Assembly (NCBI GenBank): GCA_950295325.1
Contig: OX485808.1
Location: 2,730,501 to 2,794,500 of the forward strand
Reading direction: 5' to 3'
Source of the DNA: Polytrichum commune
Taxonomy: Eukaryota > Streptophyta > Polytrichopsida > Polytrichales > Polytrichaceae
DNA: 64,000 nt
The translations under genes were made by a program, and so were the position numbers. This document shows positions 1 through 11,951 of the stretch, one piece after another. How positions within the stretch are numbered: position 1 is the first letter of the stretch; each line of letters starts with the position of its first letter. The notes under the pieces are model-generated. The model saw only the letters and a list, made by a program, of their open reading frames with translations. It was not told the origin of the DNA and ran no database searches.

Positions 1-1632
1 CCCAAGTGAGTTTGTTTCGTACTGTGCATGTATCAACGTATAACGCTAACAATACTCTCATAGACATTATTATTTTCATATAAACTATTTTGCCTACATT
101 TTGTTAATTCCTAGTAGTCGGTTACATAATCATAACACTTGCACATAAACGAGGTTGCACTCGACACGCTTGGATTGGCGGATTCACACTCCACTATCAC
201 CTCACTCTTGATGACAAGGTGGAGAACATCCTTATAGTCTGTTCCCCATTCTCCTCCAACAATTACTTCGCTCCTAAACACTCACAATACTTGATGACAA
301 CACATGCCACTCAATAACTTTATCATGTATCACGTAGCCCGTCATTTAACAATTTCCAAATGAAACAGTTTTATGGACCCAACAATAAGGTGAATAGGAA
401 TTTCTATATGAATCATGCAAGCGCATGATTGTATTGAAATAGAGAAGATATACACCTATGTGAAGAGGTAGGAAATACAAATGATGATGGTGTTGTGGCC
501 AAATCGCCCTTGAAGTCAACTTCCCAATCTTCATGAACCATGCTATTAAGCAATTCGCGGAAGTCCCTTTTGTACAACACCACTAAATGCTTAAGTTAAC
601 GTGGCCAACATTATATGTCGTGGATCACATGCATCTGGCAACTAGCGAGGGTGTCATACGACACTTGGTGCTACATGACCAACCATGAAGACCACTCTAA
701 TCAACATGGTTAGACATTTTTAATCTCACACTCAATATCAATGGTTTTGATTGCTCCTCAAATTTTAGGGCGCACAAAATCCCTAGGAGCAACCGCCGCT
801 CAACTCAACATCAACACAACCTAATTTCTACACTAAACAACCGCCAACAAATCTAATCCACAAAGAGGAGTGCGAGTACATAGGAAGCAACATACATGTG
901 AAGCATATTAACTCCTATTTAGACTCTTCTCTGCATGACAAATACCTACTTCAATAGCAAGCTATTCATATATCTCCAAGAAACAAACAAAACAAACAAA
1001 TCTTCAATTATTGGTAGAACCACAAGCTACACACAAAGTGGTCGAGCCAAGGAATATTTTTGACGGTTACATACCTTTTGTTCGTCGCTACAGAGTGGAA
1101 CGAGAGGTCGAGTCCAACAAAGCCTGGGAAACGATAGGGATGGTGAGCCCAAAGAATAATAAATCAATGCTCATGACCCTAAGCATCACCTGAACATCGT
1201 TGCCGTTGCAAACCACGACCCACCATCACCAAAAAAACCTGTAAGTTTTGGGAGTCGGTTGATCGTGAGAGCCAAGGTGGTGAACAAAGGCCAGCATGCA
1301 CCTCCCACAAAAGTAAGCACAAGATCGTTTGTAGAATGCCATGAAGTAGAGCACAGAGTCATACAAAATACACCATGACTCATGCAGAGTCACAAAAGAG
1401 TCTCTAGAAAGTGTAGAACTTTTAATGCAAACTAGTACCTATAAACCTTGAGACATCGTGCATGGTAACCAGCGGCAACAAGCCTTTCAGTCATTTCTCG
1501 TAGTTGGATCACAACTTTTGGGGCAATCAAAACAGGAAGTTCAAGAGGTCCCTTAGCATCTCCATTGGACACATCAGTCCTCCCTTGTTATGGTGGATTA
1601 TTACTGTGCTTTCCACAACTCCTAGGCATTAC

Positions 1633-1808
1633 CTGCAGAAGCCGGGCTGTATTAGCAGGTTTACTGCAAAACTGAGATAGCCATTCAATTCGACTTGACT
1701 ACAATCAACATCAAGTGCAATTTCATTGACAATTGGCATATTGCACAATAAAGCATCTACTCCATCATCAAAATCAAAGAGATGTATCAAGTCTGTCAGC
1801 ATTTCAAA
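1633..1808 (-). other. Possible coding exon downstream of the EXO70 relic
   Basis: On the minus strand a 176-bp segment is open in one frame. It is preceded by TTAG and followed by GTAATG, as expected for acceptor and donor sites. Its translation begins FEMLTDLIHLFDFDDGVDAL and ends near NLLIQPGFC. The duplicate at 58974-59149 has the same length, the same open frame and mostly conservative changes. It follows the EXO70-like exons in transcription order, so it could be a fourth exon, but I do not recognise these residues as EXO70 sequence. No function is assigned. Confidence 0.35.
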
Positions 1809-1962
1809 CTAAGAGGCATACATGGGTAGGGACATATTCAAGGCTCATTGCTTCCCACTCTTGAAATGAATGTTGACTTTGCAGTAACAAGAAAACTTAA
1901 CCAGCACCACAATGATCAGAATGCAACAGAACCATTGGATCCTCAAAGGTAGCACGACAAAC

Positions 1963-3885
1963 CTGTGCTGAGTCACAAGTGCTTTAAACTCAATTGCCAG
2001 ACGAGACATGCCCTTATTCAAGAATGATCAAGTGCCCCATCACTAGCTTTGAGACTTCGGTTGAGCGTGAAAAACTCCACATTGTGTTGAAGCTGGTCAA
2101 TAGCTTCTAGGAATCCGCCAAGATCATTCTCAAGACCTTCCAATACCTTGTTCTCCACCTTCAATCCCACACATATCACATGAACTTAGATCATGTCTTC
2201 CTGCAATTATACCATACTTGTTGAGAAAACTGGAGAATGAAAACATACGGTACATATTCTGAACAAAATTTTATGGAGATATGGCACATCAAACACTACC
2301 ACTAGCTTGTAAGTACTTCCTAACCATGTCAATATCCTATACAGTTGTCTAGCCACAGATAATCAGTTGCATACGCACATGAAAACATGACATCGTGCTG
2401 ATTTGGCACAACTTGAAACAAAATTACCCTTCATTGATAGTATGCCTACACCAATTTTAAGATTCCGAACATAGACACAAAAATTCAAGATAGGCCTTCA
2501 AGGAAAATTTCATAAGTAGGAACGAATGTAAGCCTACCTGGCGTGACACATCCAATTGAGTCAACACAGATTCAGCAGCTTTGAGAGTACTGTCAATGTT
2601 CTCATGTGCTTTCCTAAATGCATGCGTTCAGACCTAAACAATGGATCCCACATAATGCATTCAGTTACTTCAAATATTTATATTAGTCTATGCGTAGTTT
2701 CAAAACAAGGCATAGAAGGGACAAAAGAGGTCCAAAGAGGTGCCCCGGGGTGATGAAAAAGGCAACTGAAGAATTCTTGAAGGCAACTCACATGAGTGAC
2801 ATTCTTGAAGAATCTCGCAAAATTATTATCCCTACTCTATTTATGCAATTTCAAAGAAGAGGTTCCAGATAATTGTTCTGATTGTCCTTGAGAAAACTTC
2901 ACGACTTATATAGTATACTTCTGCTCAATCAGACATTGCTAAGAATCAGGCTTCGTAGTAATGACGATTTTGTCGGCAAACTTATAGAGTTCAAGTCTAG
3001 TTGTGAGATGATCCAGATAGAAATAGTGACAATTGTTGTTCATCAAAGTTACACAAGCGTAATTGTCCCTTCACAGCTAACACAAATATTCATACATCAC
3101 ATTTTCTTATGTTGCATCCTCCCCCTTCCTTTGGCAATATATTCACTTTGTACAGGTGTTAATTTGCACTAAGATTGCCTTTGCCTTCACCACCTATTGC
3201 TGTCTTGGTTGAAACACATGTTGCTGATAGTCAGGCTTCGGTTTAAAGAGGAAGAATATTATTGTTAAGACCGATTAACTTAGGTTGATAAAACCCGGAG
3301 AGAAGATAACCTGCTCTGAAGTTTATCAATCCAGACATACATTACATTACATCATTATCCCCGTGTCTTCATACCGGAAACCTCTAAGGAAATAGTGAAC
3401 GTCATACAGGTGATACGACATAAAAAGAAGCCCAACAGAATTGTCTGCAATGAAATCGAGAACTGGTTCGCAATGCGGCACTCAAACGGATTTGGTTCAA
3501 GTTTTGACAATGTGAGCCTTGGAAATCCACTTTTGAAAGTTCAGTAGGAGGAGCAAGTGCAATCGCGCCGACACGTCCGCCTATGTCCGCATCGAGATTG
3601 ATGTTTAAGAAATTACTGCGCAAAATGCACACCAAGTGGAGTGGTTCCGCAAAAATAGTTCTGTAGATATCCACGTTCATTAATCGTGGCTGAGATGAGA
3701 ATTGGCGAAAGTACTTGAGTAGGACGCATTGCAGATTCAAGCGTAGAGAGATGGTGGTCAAGGAGCCGAGGATGGAGATCATCGACTCCGTCACGCTCCG
3801 CCTCTTGCCGAGGCTCTCCCGCATCAACTGCGCACGCGCTCGCACTTTCTCTGTTTCTTTCCTCCTCCACTCCTCTTCACTTCAA
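1963..3885 (-). pseudogene. EXO70-like exocyst subunit, N-terminal exons, pseudogene (left copy)
   Basis: EXO70 tethers secretory vesicles to the plasma membrane as part of the exocyst. Three minus-strand blocks match its N-terminus. Exon 1 (to 3715) reads LMRESLGKRRSVTESMISIL and, after a frame change, HLSTLESAMRPTQ followed by GT. Exon 2 (2538-2633) reads THAFRKAHENIDSTLKAAES and onward, bounded by AG and GT. Exon 3 (1963-2158) reads KVLEGLENDLGGFLEAIDQL and later MSRLAIEFKAL. Lesions seen are a one-base loss in a Phe codon near 3758-3763, a TGA at 2628-2630 where Arg is expected, and a 10-bp deletion in exon 3 relative to the other copy. No clear start codon is present: an in-frame TGA lies just upstream of exon 1. 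The C-terminal CorA-like rods of EXO70 were not found. The family call rests on remembered conserved N-terminal motifs. Confidence 0.72.
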
Positions 3886-5178
3886 CCTTGTCACAAATCA
3901 CCGCAATGCATCTCCGTCTTCTAAATCCCAATTAAATTATCCCTCCCACACGCTCCCAAGCCTTCGTGATGTGCGCAAGTTGCAATCTTCCTCTTATTCC
4001 GCCTAAATCTCGGCCCAAATCCCCTGTTCTCTACAATGCGCTTCTTTACCCTTACACAGAAACTTCAGCTACAATGTTTTGCTTCCCAACAACACTCCTC
4101 ACGCATTAACAAGCTGGTCTTCGTCTTACTCCCCACAAATGCATCTCCGTCTTTTAATTTTCAATCATTCCACAACATGCATAACCTCCCAGCACAGCGT
4201 CGTTGCATCTCCTACGCTCCCTTGAAATCTTCCTCGTCCTCCGCCTTAAATCTCGGTCCTTAAATCTTCTTCTTTAACCGTACAACACAGCAACTTCAGC
4301 TGCTTCCAATGTTCTCCTTCCGAACAGCACTCCTCGCGCATTAACAAGATCTTCGTCTTGCTGCGCCACAAATCTCGCACCACATCAAACCTTCTCTGCA
4401 CTCAATGTAAGTACTCTTCCCCTCGAGGACCAGCTTAAGTTGAGCAGAATGTTTGGGCTCTCCGAACAAGAGGTCTCCTACCTCGACCGTCGTCACGGCC
4501 GCCGTTTTTCACCATCTCCCCCCCCCCCAAATCTGACACTGAAATCACCGTCCACGATCGTTCCAACCTCTCTCCATACCCCTTCCTCGTGTACTTACCT
4601 CTGCCCTTATGCATGCCCTCACTGTTTCGCTATGGCCGACCTATGAGATACATGGAAGTTAAGATATGGGAGTCGGTTGATCGTGAGAGCCAAGGTGGTG
4701 AATGAACAAGGGTGAGCATGAGAACACAAAGTTGGCTATGGCGGGAGTGGAGGTGGAGGTGAAGAAGGCAGGTTTGGTGAAAAGGATCGTGGTTGCTTGA
4801 ATCCGTGTCCAGACGTTAATGGGCGGGCTAGGGAGACCCGGACTCGGGCGGGCATCTTGGGTTACCGATTGCACGTCTCCCACAAGACGCACGCTGGCCA
4901 AATTGTCTGTACTCACTTGAGATTCCCGCTGCTTGGATTATTGTCCGGGGTTCAAGCGATGCACAGTCGGAAGCCTGGAATGTTTGAATAGGATAATGCT
5001 TCATGCCTTGTGTTAGGGAATGAGCAACACGTGGACTGTAACTGTGAACCATTCTTGGGTTTCCCCCCCTGCAGCTTCCCTGGCAGGCTAACCAGAGCGT
5101 CTGTATTTGGGTTTCTCAAACCTTCGGAAGACATCTAGAGAACTTGCGGATTCCTGCTCGGTGTAGGCCTTCTTTAAT
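3886..5178. other. EXO70-relic upstream region; no gene seen
   Basis: Pyrimidine-rich sequence upstream of the EXO70-like first exon, comparable to a 5' leader or promoter. It contains a C10 run at 4518-4527. The segment at about 4400-4731 is absent from the duplicate and contains a 35-bp stretch (4668-4702) that is repeated exactly at 1250-1284. Short ORFs here are not conserved in the other copy beyond what general DNA similarity gives. Confidence 0.4.
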
Positions 5179-5562
5179 TACACTATATAGGCTATTTAGT
5201 GTCAGATGGCGTTCAATGTCACTATGGTATCGTTTCGGATGACACTTCTTACGAAAATGTTTACCGCTCCTGTCATGGATGAGTTCGTCCATCGCCCAAA
5301 ATCATTCCTCCTCTTGTCAGCGACATTTGATGAAATGTTGTCGTGGATGATTGAAACTTGGATGAGAAATCACTTGGTAAGTGAAAGTAATTGTGACACC
5401 ATAAATCTATAACACCCTCCCCTGGCCAAGGAAAAACAATTACAAAGGAATAACAAGGAATGAAAAATGATGTTGGGTTAACATTTAGTGTGGGTGACAC
5501 TAAACCGCAGTTTACAATTAGTGTTGAGCAAGACAATCCAAATCAGTGACACTAAATATCAC
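5179..5562 (+). mobile_element. MITE-A copy
   Basis: An approximately 380-bp unit bounded by TATTTAGTGTC on the left and GACACTAAATATC on the right. Recognisable internal phrases include TGTCACTATGGTA, GGATGACACTTC, GATGAGTTC and TTAACATTTAGTG. Homologous units lie at 22008-22369 (inverted), 31305-31450 (truncated), 34769-35137 and 62477-62868. It has no coding capacity. Its termini are themselves nearly palindromic. The superfamily is not assigned because no convincing target duplication is visible. Confidence 0.75.
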
Positions 5563-6147
5563 CTCTAACTTACGAGCGTTTTTACAATTGGATTTGTCAA
5601 AAAAAATAAAAAATAAAAAATTAGATCTTCACCTACGGTTGTTGAAATTGAGGTCGCATTTTATGGGCAGGTTTGAGGGAAATCACGTGTGGGAAGTTAG
5701 GGGTTGAACCAACCCCACCAAACGCTTGGGCGCAACTTCAACTTATTTGATTTTTTGAGTTTAGCTTTATGGTATGTAGTGTGACTTACTACATGGGCTT
5801 ATGGAATGCTCTAACTTTCGCTAGGAATGTAAGTTGTCATGAAGGAAAGTCCATGCATTTCATCTTTTTTGGTACAACATAAAATCCATAATTAGGAGTT
5901 ATGGCCTTGCGAATTTCCAAATAATTGCACTCTATATCATAAACAATGTACCATTCAACTTATAATGTGTAAGTTGTATGTTGTACATATACCTCTAGAA
6001 ATATCTTAGTTTCACAAAACATATCAGGATGTTTAAACTGGTTGAGAATAATGAGATTCGAGTGCTTGTAGGATTTTCTTCATAGGAGCTTCATGCTCAA
6101 GAGATTCAAATATTCAAATTCAATCATTAGTGTTGAATGAACAAATT

Positions 6148-6200
6148 ATTTTTATTTATTTGTTTATTTGTTTATTTGTTTAAATGTTTAAATGTTTAAA
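6148..6200. repeat. TTTA/TTTG-type simple repeat
   Basis: Tandem TTTATTTG and AAATGTTT units. The corresponding position in the right copy (about 63460-63480) is much shorter, so the array changed length after the duplication. Confidence 0.7.
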
Positions 6201-6253
6201 TTTAGTTGTGGAATGATGTAGTCACCAAGTTGGTGTTTAGCACAGGCCATCAT

Positions 6254-6469
6254 TACACCATTTATGGCATTTAGTGTCACTTACTAGCCAGAGTTACACA
6301 TTGCTATAACATTTTATTATTAATGCAAACATTTACCAATTAAAAAATGTTAATGCTTGCGTCCAAACAACCAATTTGGTCCTTGTTGGTAAACATGAGA
6401 TCTATAGTAAAAACTTATAGCACAATGTAACTACAAAAAGTAAGTGACTAAATGCCATACATGGTGTAG
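6254..6469. mobile_element. MITE-B copy
   Basis: An approximately 216-bp inverted-repeat unit. The left end resembles TACACCATTTATGGCATTTA and the right end AAATGCCATACATGGTGTAG. It shares internal sequence (CATTGCTATAAC, CCAACAAGGACCAAATTGGTT-type core) with copies at 7505-7723, 9878-10045 plus 20935-20993, and 63535-63756. Non-coding. Confidence 0.7.
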
Positions 6470-6698
6470 TGAGATACATAATAAAAAGTTATAGCACAAC
6501 AAACTCCAAATAGTAAGTGACATCAAATACCCTAAGTGATGTTGTTTTCATGCCTGTTTTTGTCCTAAAGTGCACTCTTGGTTGATAGTAATGTGAAGTG
6601 CATAAACTTTTTGGAGCACCAAAGAGCTCAAGTGTTGAAGTCATCTTATATCATGTGCCACCCTTAGTGTCACTGCATTGTCAAGTTTAACACCATGT

Positions 6699-7504
6699 GC
6701 GATTGAATATAAAATCCATTTCTTACATTAAGCATCACCAAAATGGGTCCAAATTTTATCAACCTTTTTTCATGACTAGATATGCAGAGTATCTATTACA
6801 TAGTTAAAAAATGATAACCAAATTTGATGATTTGTTTTTCTAAATAAAGCATATTGTTTCTAACTAGAATGACGCACAATTGAACTAAAACAATTACTAC
6901 AAAAATGAAGATGACTAGAAAATTCAAGAAAATATACAAAAGATAATATCACTGATTGAGTATATGTATGTGAAAAGATCCAAAAATTTAAAATTCTCTA
7001 TGGCATTGAATATAGGGTAGCAAACTTTTATCGCACGTGGTTATGAAACATACGGGGGTGCGATCGCCCCGATATCCTCAAGGATGATGCTCTCATAAGC
7101 AAAGTCAATTTGGACGATGGATTTATTCTCATGTTTGCCCAAATTGACTTTCCATGTGACATGATTGTCATTACATTTATCAGTCCTACTAGTGTGGGTG
7201 GAAATATAGTGTAGGCCAAATTGATTTTCTATTGAAGGTGACATTACCATGGGGTCAAGACCTTACCTAAAGTAAAGGTCACCTCAGGGGTTGTTTACAC
7301 TTATGGGTAAGTCCTCATTGTGATTGCTAAATTTACCAATCTTAATGATAAAATAACCTAACTTTAAGTTAACCTAAATGTCATTCACACTTATAGGCAA
7401 CTTTACCAAAGATGTCGCCTATCTAGAGAGGGTTACTACTTCCATTCACACATGGTCATCACTAAACTCACCATGTTTGCCAACATGTCATGTGATGACT
7501 ATAA
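6699..7504. other. Intergenic, no gene seen
   Basis: AT-rich sequence with only short, unconserved ORFs. No domain, RNA gene or element ends recognised. Confidence 0.4.
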
Positions 7505-7723
7505 TGAATATGCTATTTAGTTTCACTATACTATTTGGAATTACTCAATGCTATAACTATTTGTTCTATGTTTCATATTCTACCAACAAATGCCAAATTG
7601 GTTGTTTGGACATTATAGAACATTAACACCTTTACTTGGTAAGAAATGACATCAATAGTAGTATGATATAGCATTGCATAATTCCAAATAGTAAGTGATA
7701 CTAAATTTCATATTTAGTGTAGT
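7505..7723. mobile_element. MITE-B copy
   Basis: An inverted-repeat unit with the left end GCTATTTAGTTTCACTATAC and the right end GTGATACTAAATTTCATATT. It carries the family phrases ACTATTTGGAATTA, CAATGCTATAAC, CCAAATTGGTTGTTTGGACA and ATAGCATTGCATAATTCC. Non-coding. Confidence 0.72.
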
Positions 7724-8655
7724 AATTCAATAGTCACTACCATTGCCTTTAAATTTAGCTAACCATTCTCGTACGCATGTAATAAGATACCACCCAAGTG
7801 TGACGCTAATCGTTTTGGTAGGTTAGAGTTGTGAAGTAACTGAACCCAATGATGGTAACTTAATGTATGAGGCAAGTTAACAATCCACCAAGTGTGCATA
7901 TAGTCATACATAACCATGTCGTTAAGAAAAGATACCCATGGTTGTGAACCATGCCTTGGATCAATAGTAGCATAGAAACAAATAACCACCCACATTGATT
8001 TTTTATAATAAAATTATTGTCGCCTACTCTATTTTGTATAATATTAATTATTATTGTCACCCACCCTATTTTTTATAAAATAATTATTGTGCCCCGTGCT
8101 TAATTTTCTACTAGAAGTTTAGCGTGGTTTGAGAATTAATGTGGCCCACATGAATTCTCATTATAAGAATTACCAAGGGCTCTAGAAAACTAGTGTGGCC
8201 CATAGTAATAGGATTATTTAGTTATTTTTGCGTTTATTGGTCTAACTTGTATGCTTGAAAAACGCTAATCTATGCACACATAAGGGAGCAACATTTTCCA
8301 GGGAGCTTCTCCTTTGTATTAGTGCAAGCATAAGTTTGCACTTAAACCATGTGGATTTAAGTTGAAATACATCAACTGGATTTATTCACTTCCATCTTCA
8401 ACAACATTGTTCTTTGTTTGACCTAGTCCAAAATTATACTTTATGAAGTTGCAAACCTAAAAGGAAATTAAACAAGATGTACATTCTATTGATATTACTC
8501 TGACGCAAACTCATTTGTGTTTGTAACGTATGAAATATGTTTATGCAAAGACCGAGAATTACAGTGGAAGATATATACAAGAATGACTAAATTATGTATG
8601 AGCCATATCCTAGAATCTGCCTCAACCACAATCTCTTTGCTCATGTAACTCCAAA

Positions 8656-9178
8656 TAAGGGCCGCTTTACACCTAGAGGCCAGGCCAATTCCCCTCGAGG
8701 CCGATTGCATGAAATTTTAGTCCCTTTGGGTTGGAGGCCGGCCTCAACTACACATTACAATAAGGTTATAACGGGGGCCAATTTCCCCATGTGCAAAAGG
8801 CCTTAGGGCCAAGAAGCCAAGTCGATTCAATAAATGTAGCATAATCCAATGGATATAGCATAATCTAGCATAGAGCCGTTTAGATTTCCACATAATCCAA
8901 CGGATCTGGTTTGCTATAAAAAAATTATTATTAAAAGAAGTGTTTTTTTTTATTGAAATATGACATTGGCCCTCCATTTTGGGTGCACCCAATTCAACGA
9001 GCTCGGGCCATGTCAGACCATGCATTTTTTGATTAAAGAATTCATACCACCAAATTAGCCCAACCTCTAGGTGTAAAGGGGTTGGGGCCGATTTCAGCCT
9101 TTTGGCCAATCACAAGTGAGGATTTCAAGCTTCTTACACAACGAATTGACCTTGCCTCTAGGTGTAAAACGGCCCTAA
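8656..9178. mobile_element. Inverted-repeat element of about 520 bp
   Basis: The left end reads AGGGCCGCTTTACACCTAGA and the right end, on the opposite strand, reads AGGGCCGTTTTACACCTAGA. The similarity continues through GGCCAGGCCAATTC / GGCAAGGTCAATTC. A further partial copy of the motif sits at 9063-9085. There is no transposase-like ORF. No clear target duplication is seen, so it is a probable non-autonomous DNA transposon of unknown superfamily. Confidence 0.6.
8823..8912 (+). repeat. 90-bp direct repeat, unit 1
   Basis: Nearly identical to 9664-9753. Both begin CGATTCAATAAATGTAGCAT and end CAACGGATCTGGTTT, with a handful of substitutions. This unit lies inside the inverted-repeat element at 8656-9178; the other lies outside it. 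Confidence 0.85.
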
Positions 9179-9663
9179 GTACACACTTCCCACTAGTCCT
9201 CGTAGATTGCACAAAGATTGCCGGGTGTATACTAATGTTCATCAAGTTTCTCAAACACCATGCAATGAAGAACAATATGAAGTAACCCTATATATGGATG
9301 CCATGCACTTCATAGCAGTATCAAAACTACAACCTTTGTCATAGTTTTTTTTTTTTTAAAATACGGGCCATAAGTTTGGACAGAAGAAATGAGTCTTCTT
9401 AAGAATCGTGCACTAGAGCGTTGTGGAAAGGAATAAGCAACCAAGCCTTGACCATTTAGGCAACTTGAGTCATCAAAGAAACCTCGCCACAAGTGCTAGT
9501 ACATATTCAAGGGTTGTGTTCCAAGGTTCTTCTATCACCTACTTGATGCCATGCTCCATATCTTGCATTTGCAAGTAAGAAATTAACTTGACAATTGCTT
9601 CTATGATTGACTTTATGCATGTCGTGTGCAAATCGTTGCTTGTGAATTACAACCTGTTCAAGC

Positions 9664-9753
9664 CGATTCAATAAATGTAGCATAATTCAATGGATCTAGT
9701 ATAATCTCGCATAGAGCCGTTTAGATTTCCACATAATCCAACGGATCTGGTTT
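9664..9753 (+). repeat. 90-bp direct repeat, unit 2
   Basis: Second unit of the pair described at 8823-8912, about 840 bp further on. The origin is unknown: either a local duplication or two copies of a dispersed family. Confidence 0.85.
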
Positions 9754-9877
9754 CTGAAATCCTCGATGCTCGTCAAATGGACACCAATGTATGTACCAAT
9801 TTCAATTTACCTAGTGAGACAATTATGTTGGCTAGAATCATATAGTCAAAATTGACCATGAGCCCACCATACGTTGG

Positions 9878-10045
9878 TACACCAAATATGACATTTAGTG
9901 TGACTTACTATTTGAATCTACACGGTGCTATATCTTTTTACTATTGATATAAAGTTTTTATCAAGTTAAGTTGTCAATGTTTTATAATGTCCAAACTAGC
10001 AATTCAACATTTGTTGGTAAAATATGAGATGTACAACAAACAAAT
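9878..10045. mobile_element. MITE-B, left part, split by the gypsy element
   Basis: The left terminus reads ACCAAATATGACATTTAGTG and then TGACTTACTATTTG. Its partner terminus lies at 20935-20993 on the far side of the retrotransposon, as the inverted form CAAATAGTAAGTCACACTAA and TATCATATTTAGTGTA. Removing 10046-20939 rejoins a unit of normal MITE-B length, so the retrotransposon inserted into an existing MITE. Confidence 0.8.
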
Positions 10046-11890
10046 TGTGAGGCCAAACCCCCCACCCTTAAGCGTCCGTAGTCCGAGTAGTGGGTTTGGG
10101 CTCACATTCCTCCGCGGTATTGGATTTGGACTTGGATGAGTCCATAGTGCAATGTTCACCCTTCAAGTGGTCTTGGATTTAATTGGTGTCTCCATACCGT
10201 ACATAAGCCTTTAAGTATTAAGAAATACTTATGTGACTTATGTCAATCTCTCCCTCGCACCTTTGGTCTTTGCTTCCTTTGTCTTGCCATCGCGAGAGTG
10301 CTCCACATTCTCCATTAAGTTGTGCACGTGGTTTATTTTTAAAGAGAGGATGCAAGTGTTAAAAAAAACACTATTCTCTATAGTTAATCTCAAATACATT
10401 TACTTGTGAAAGCCACACATAACACTAACTAGCATAATGTAACTAACTACTTGTCTATGAGCTAATTAGGTAGGCTATCTACTAAGCTCCTTCATGAACC
10501 CATCTCTTTACTTTCTAATTACATAAACCTAGCTCCTTCATAAACCCAGCTCCTTCATGAACCCAGCTCCTTAGCTTCTAACTAAACAAACCCAGGTCCT
10601 TCATAAACCCAGCTCTTTACTTTCTAACTAAACAAACCCAGCTCCTTCATAAACCCAGCTCCTTCATAAACCCACAACTTTGTAGTTGTAATCCCCAACT
10701 ACCTCACTAATTATTCAAGCCCTTAACTAATCTTCCTACCTAATTTCCCTAATTCTACTAACAACCCCTTTCTAATCACACAATTCTTCTCTAATCCTAA
10801 AATCCTAAAATCCTAGAGAGGAGAGGGGGAGAGAGAATTTCCTAACTTCACTAAGACTAACTAATCCACACAAGTATATTTTTGCACTCATCACAACATC
10901 AAGTGCTCAACTCTTAAACATGGAACTTGCAACCACGTGTGTTCAAAACATGAACTTTAAGTACCACAAATTGGAATCATGAATTAAACTTAAAATCCTT
11001 CACGTCAACACTAATTCTACCAAGAGGTCAAGCCCTCTTCAAGGCTAACAAGCCTTGGCTCTCAAACTAAAAACTAAGCACACACATGTGCTCCAATATG
11101 GCTTCCCACACCCACACTTATAACTCGTGGGGTGCCTTGGAGCACAAAGGAAAGAGAGGATGAGTGAGGGAAGAATGAGGGATTATATAGTAAGCTTGAG
11201 GGGGTGAGCACCCTCAAGGCTCACGATAAGCCCTTGAGATTTCCTCCTACTTAGTAGGCGCCAATCCTATCTTCTAAGCCTTCCTCCCTCAAATGATCAA
11301 CAAGGATCCTAATTCGAACATTTAACTAGCCTTGGCTTTCTACCTACCACACTTTACCAAACTTGGGATGCTTCAACCCAAACTTAGCCTCCTTCGCTTT
11401 CCGCCGCCATAACTTTCTCCCCTTACTTTCCCAAATCGTCGCTCACCACTTAATTCAAACCACGATGCTTAACTCGTGATTTGATTGGTGCTTTGAGAAT
11501 TTGCTTATCCTCCACCTTGCATTCTTCCTTGGGCCTTCCCCATTAAGTGGCCATGATGAGGTGGTCCACTTGTGCGCTCCATGTGATCCTCCATTCATCC
11601 CAATTCGAATGCACTTGCCTCTTGAGTCACTTTGGTTGTCTCCATCCATTTGTACTAGCCTACTCACTAACTACTCAATCCAAGTTCTCCTTACCTATCC
11701 TCATTCACTCAAATCCTTCCGAAGGTAAAAATACAATAACAACTCACATCCTAGCCTCTTACAACATGGTACTTCTAAGACTAACATTTCACTCTTTTTA
11801 TATTTTTGTGAAGTAACATGCTACTTCAAAGTGCATCAACTAACGTTTCAGGGGTCTAAGACTAAATGTGGGCACCCTTTTGGGCTCACA
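10046..11890 (-). repeat. 3' LTR of the gypsy element
   Basis: 1845 bp. Every ORF and sampled stretch matches the LTR at 19090-20934 at a constant offset of 9044. It contains a tandem array of CCCAGCTCCTTCATAAA-type units at about 10485-10680. It lies about 60 bp beyond the pol stop codon. Confidence 0.95.
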
Positions 11891-11951
11891 TAATTGGCGA
11901 CCATCGGGGGATGAATCCAAACATCTCTTGTTCCAAGGGTAAGTTGCCTAG

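Larger units (their letters stand above)
1..6698. repeat. Segmental duplication, left copy
   Basis: This block aligns along its whole length, in the same orientation, with 57684-64000. The match starts at the first base of the window, so the true left edge is not visible. The copies differ by scattered substitutions and a few large indels. About 343 bp (1230-1572) and about 332 bp (4400-4731) occur only here, and a 227-bp transposon plus one 8-bp target duplication occurs only in the other copy. It holds an EXO70-like pseudogene on the minus strand, one MITE-A copy and one MITE-B copy. The equivalent of position 6698 is the last base of the window, so the right edge is also open. Confidence 0.95.

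Noticed and set aside
1011-1193. A 60-codon plus-strand ORF also present at 58695-58877
   Set aside because: Conservation is no higher than the surrounding duplicated DNA, and no family was recognised. It may be part of an exon but cannot be called.
5273-5536. An 87-codon minus ORF with a homologue at 62571-62843
   Set aside because: It falls inside MITE-A and its duplicate; the similarity is that of the transposon DNA.
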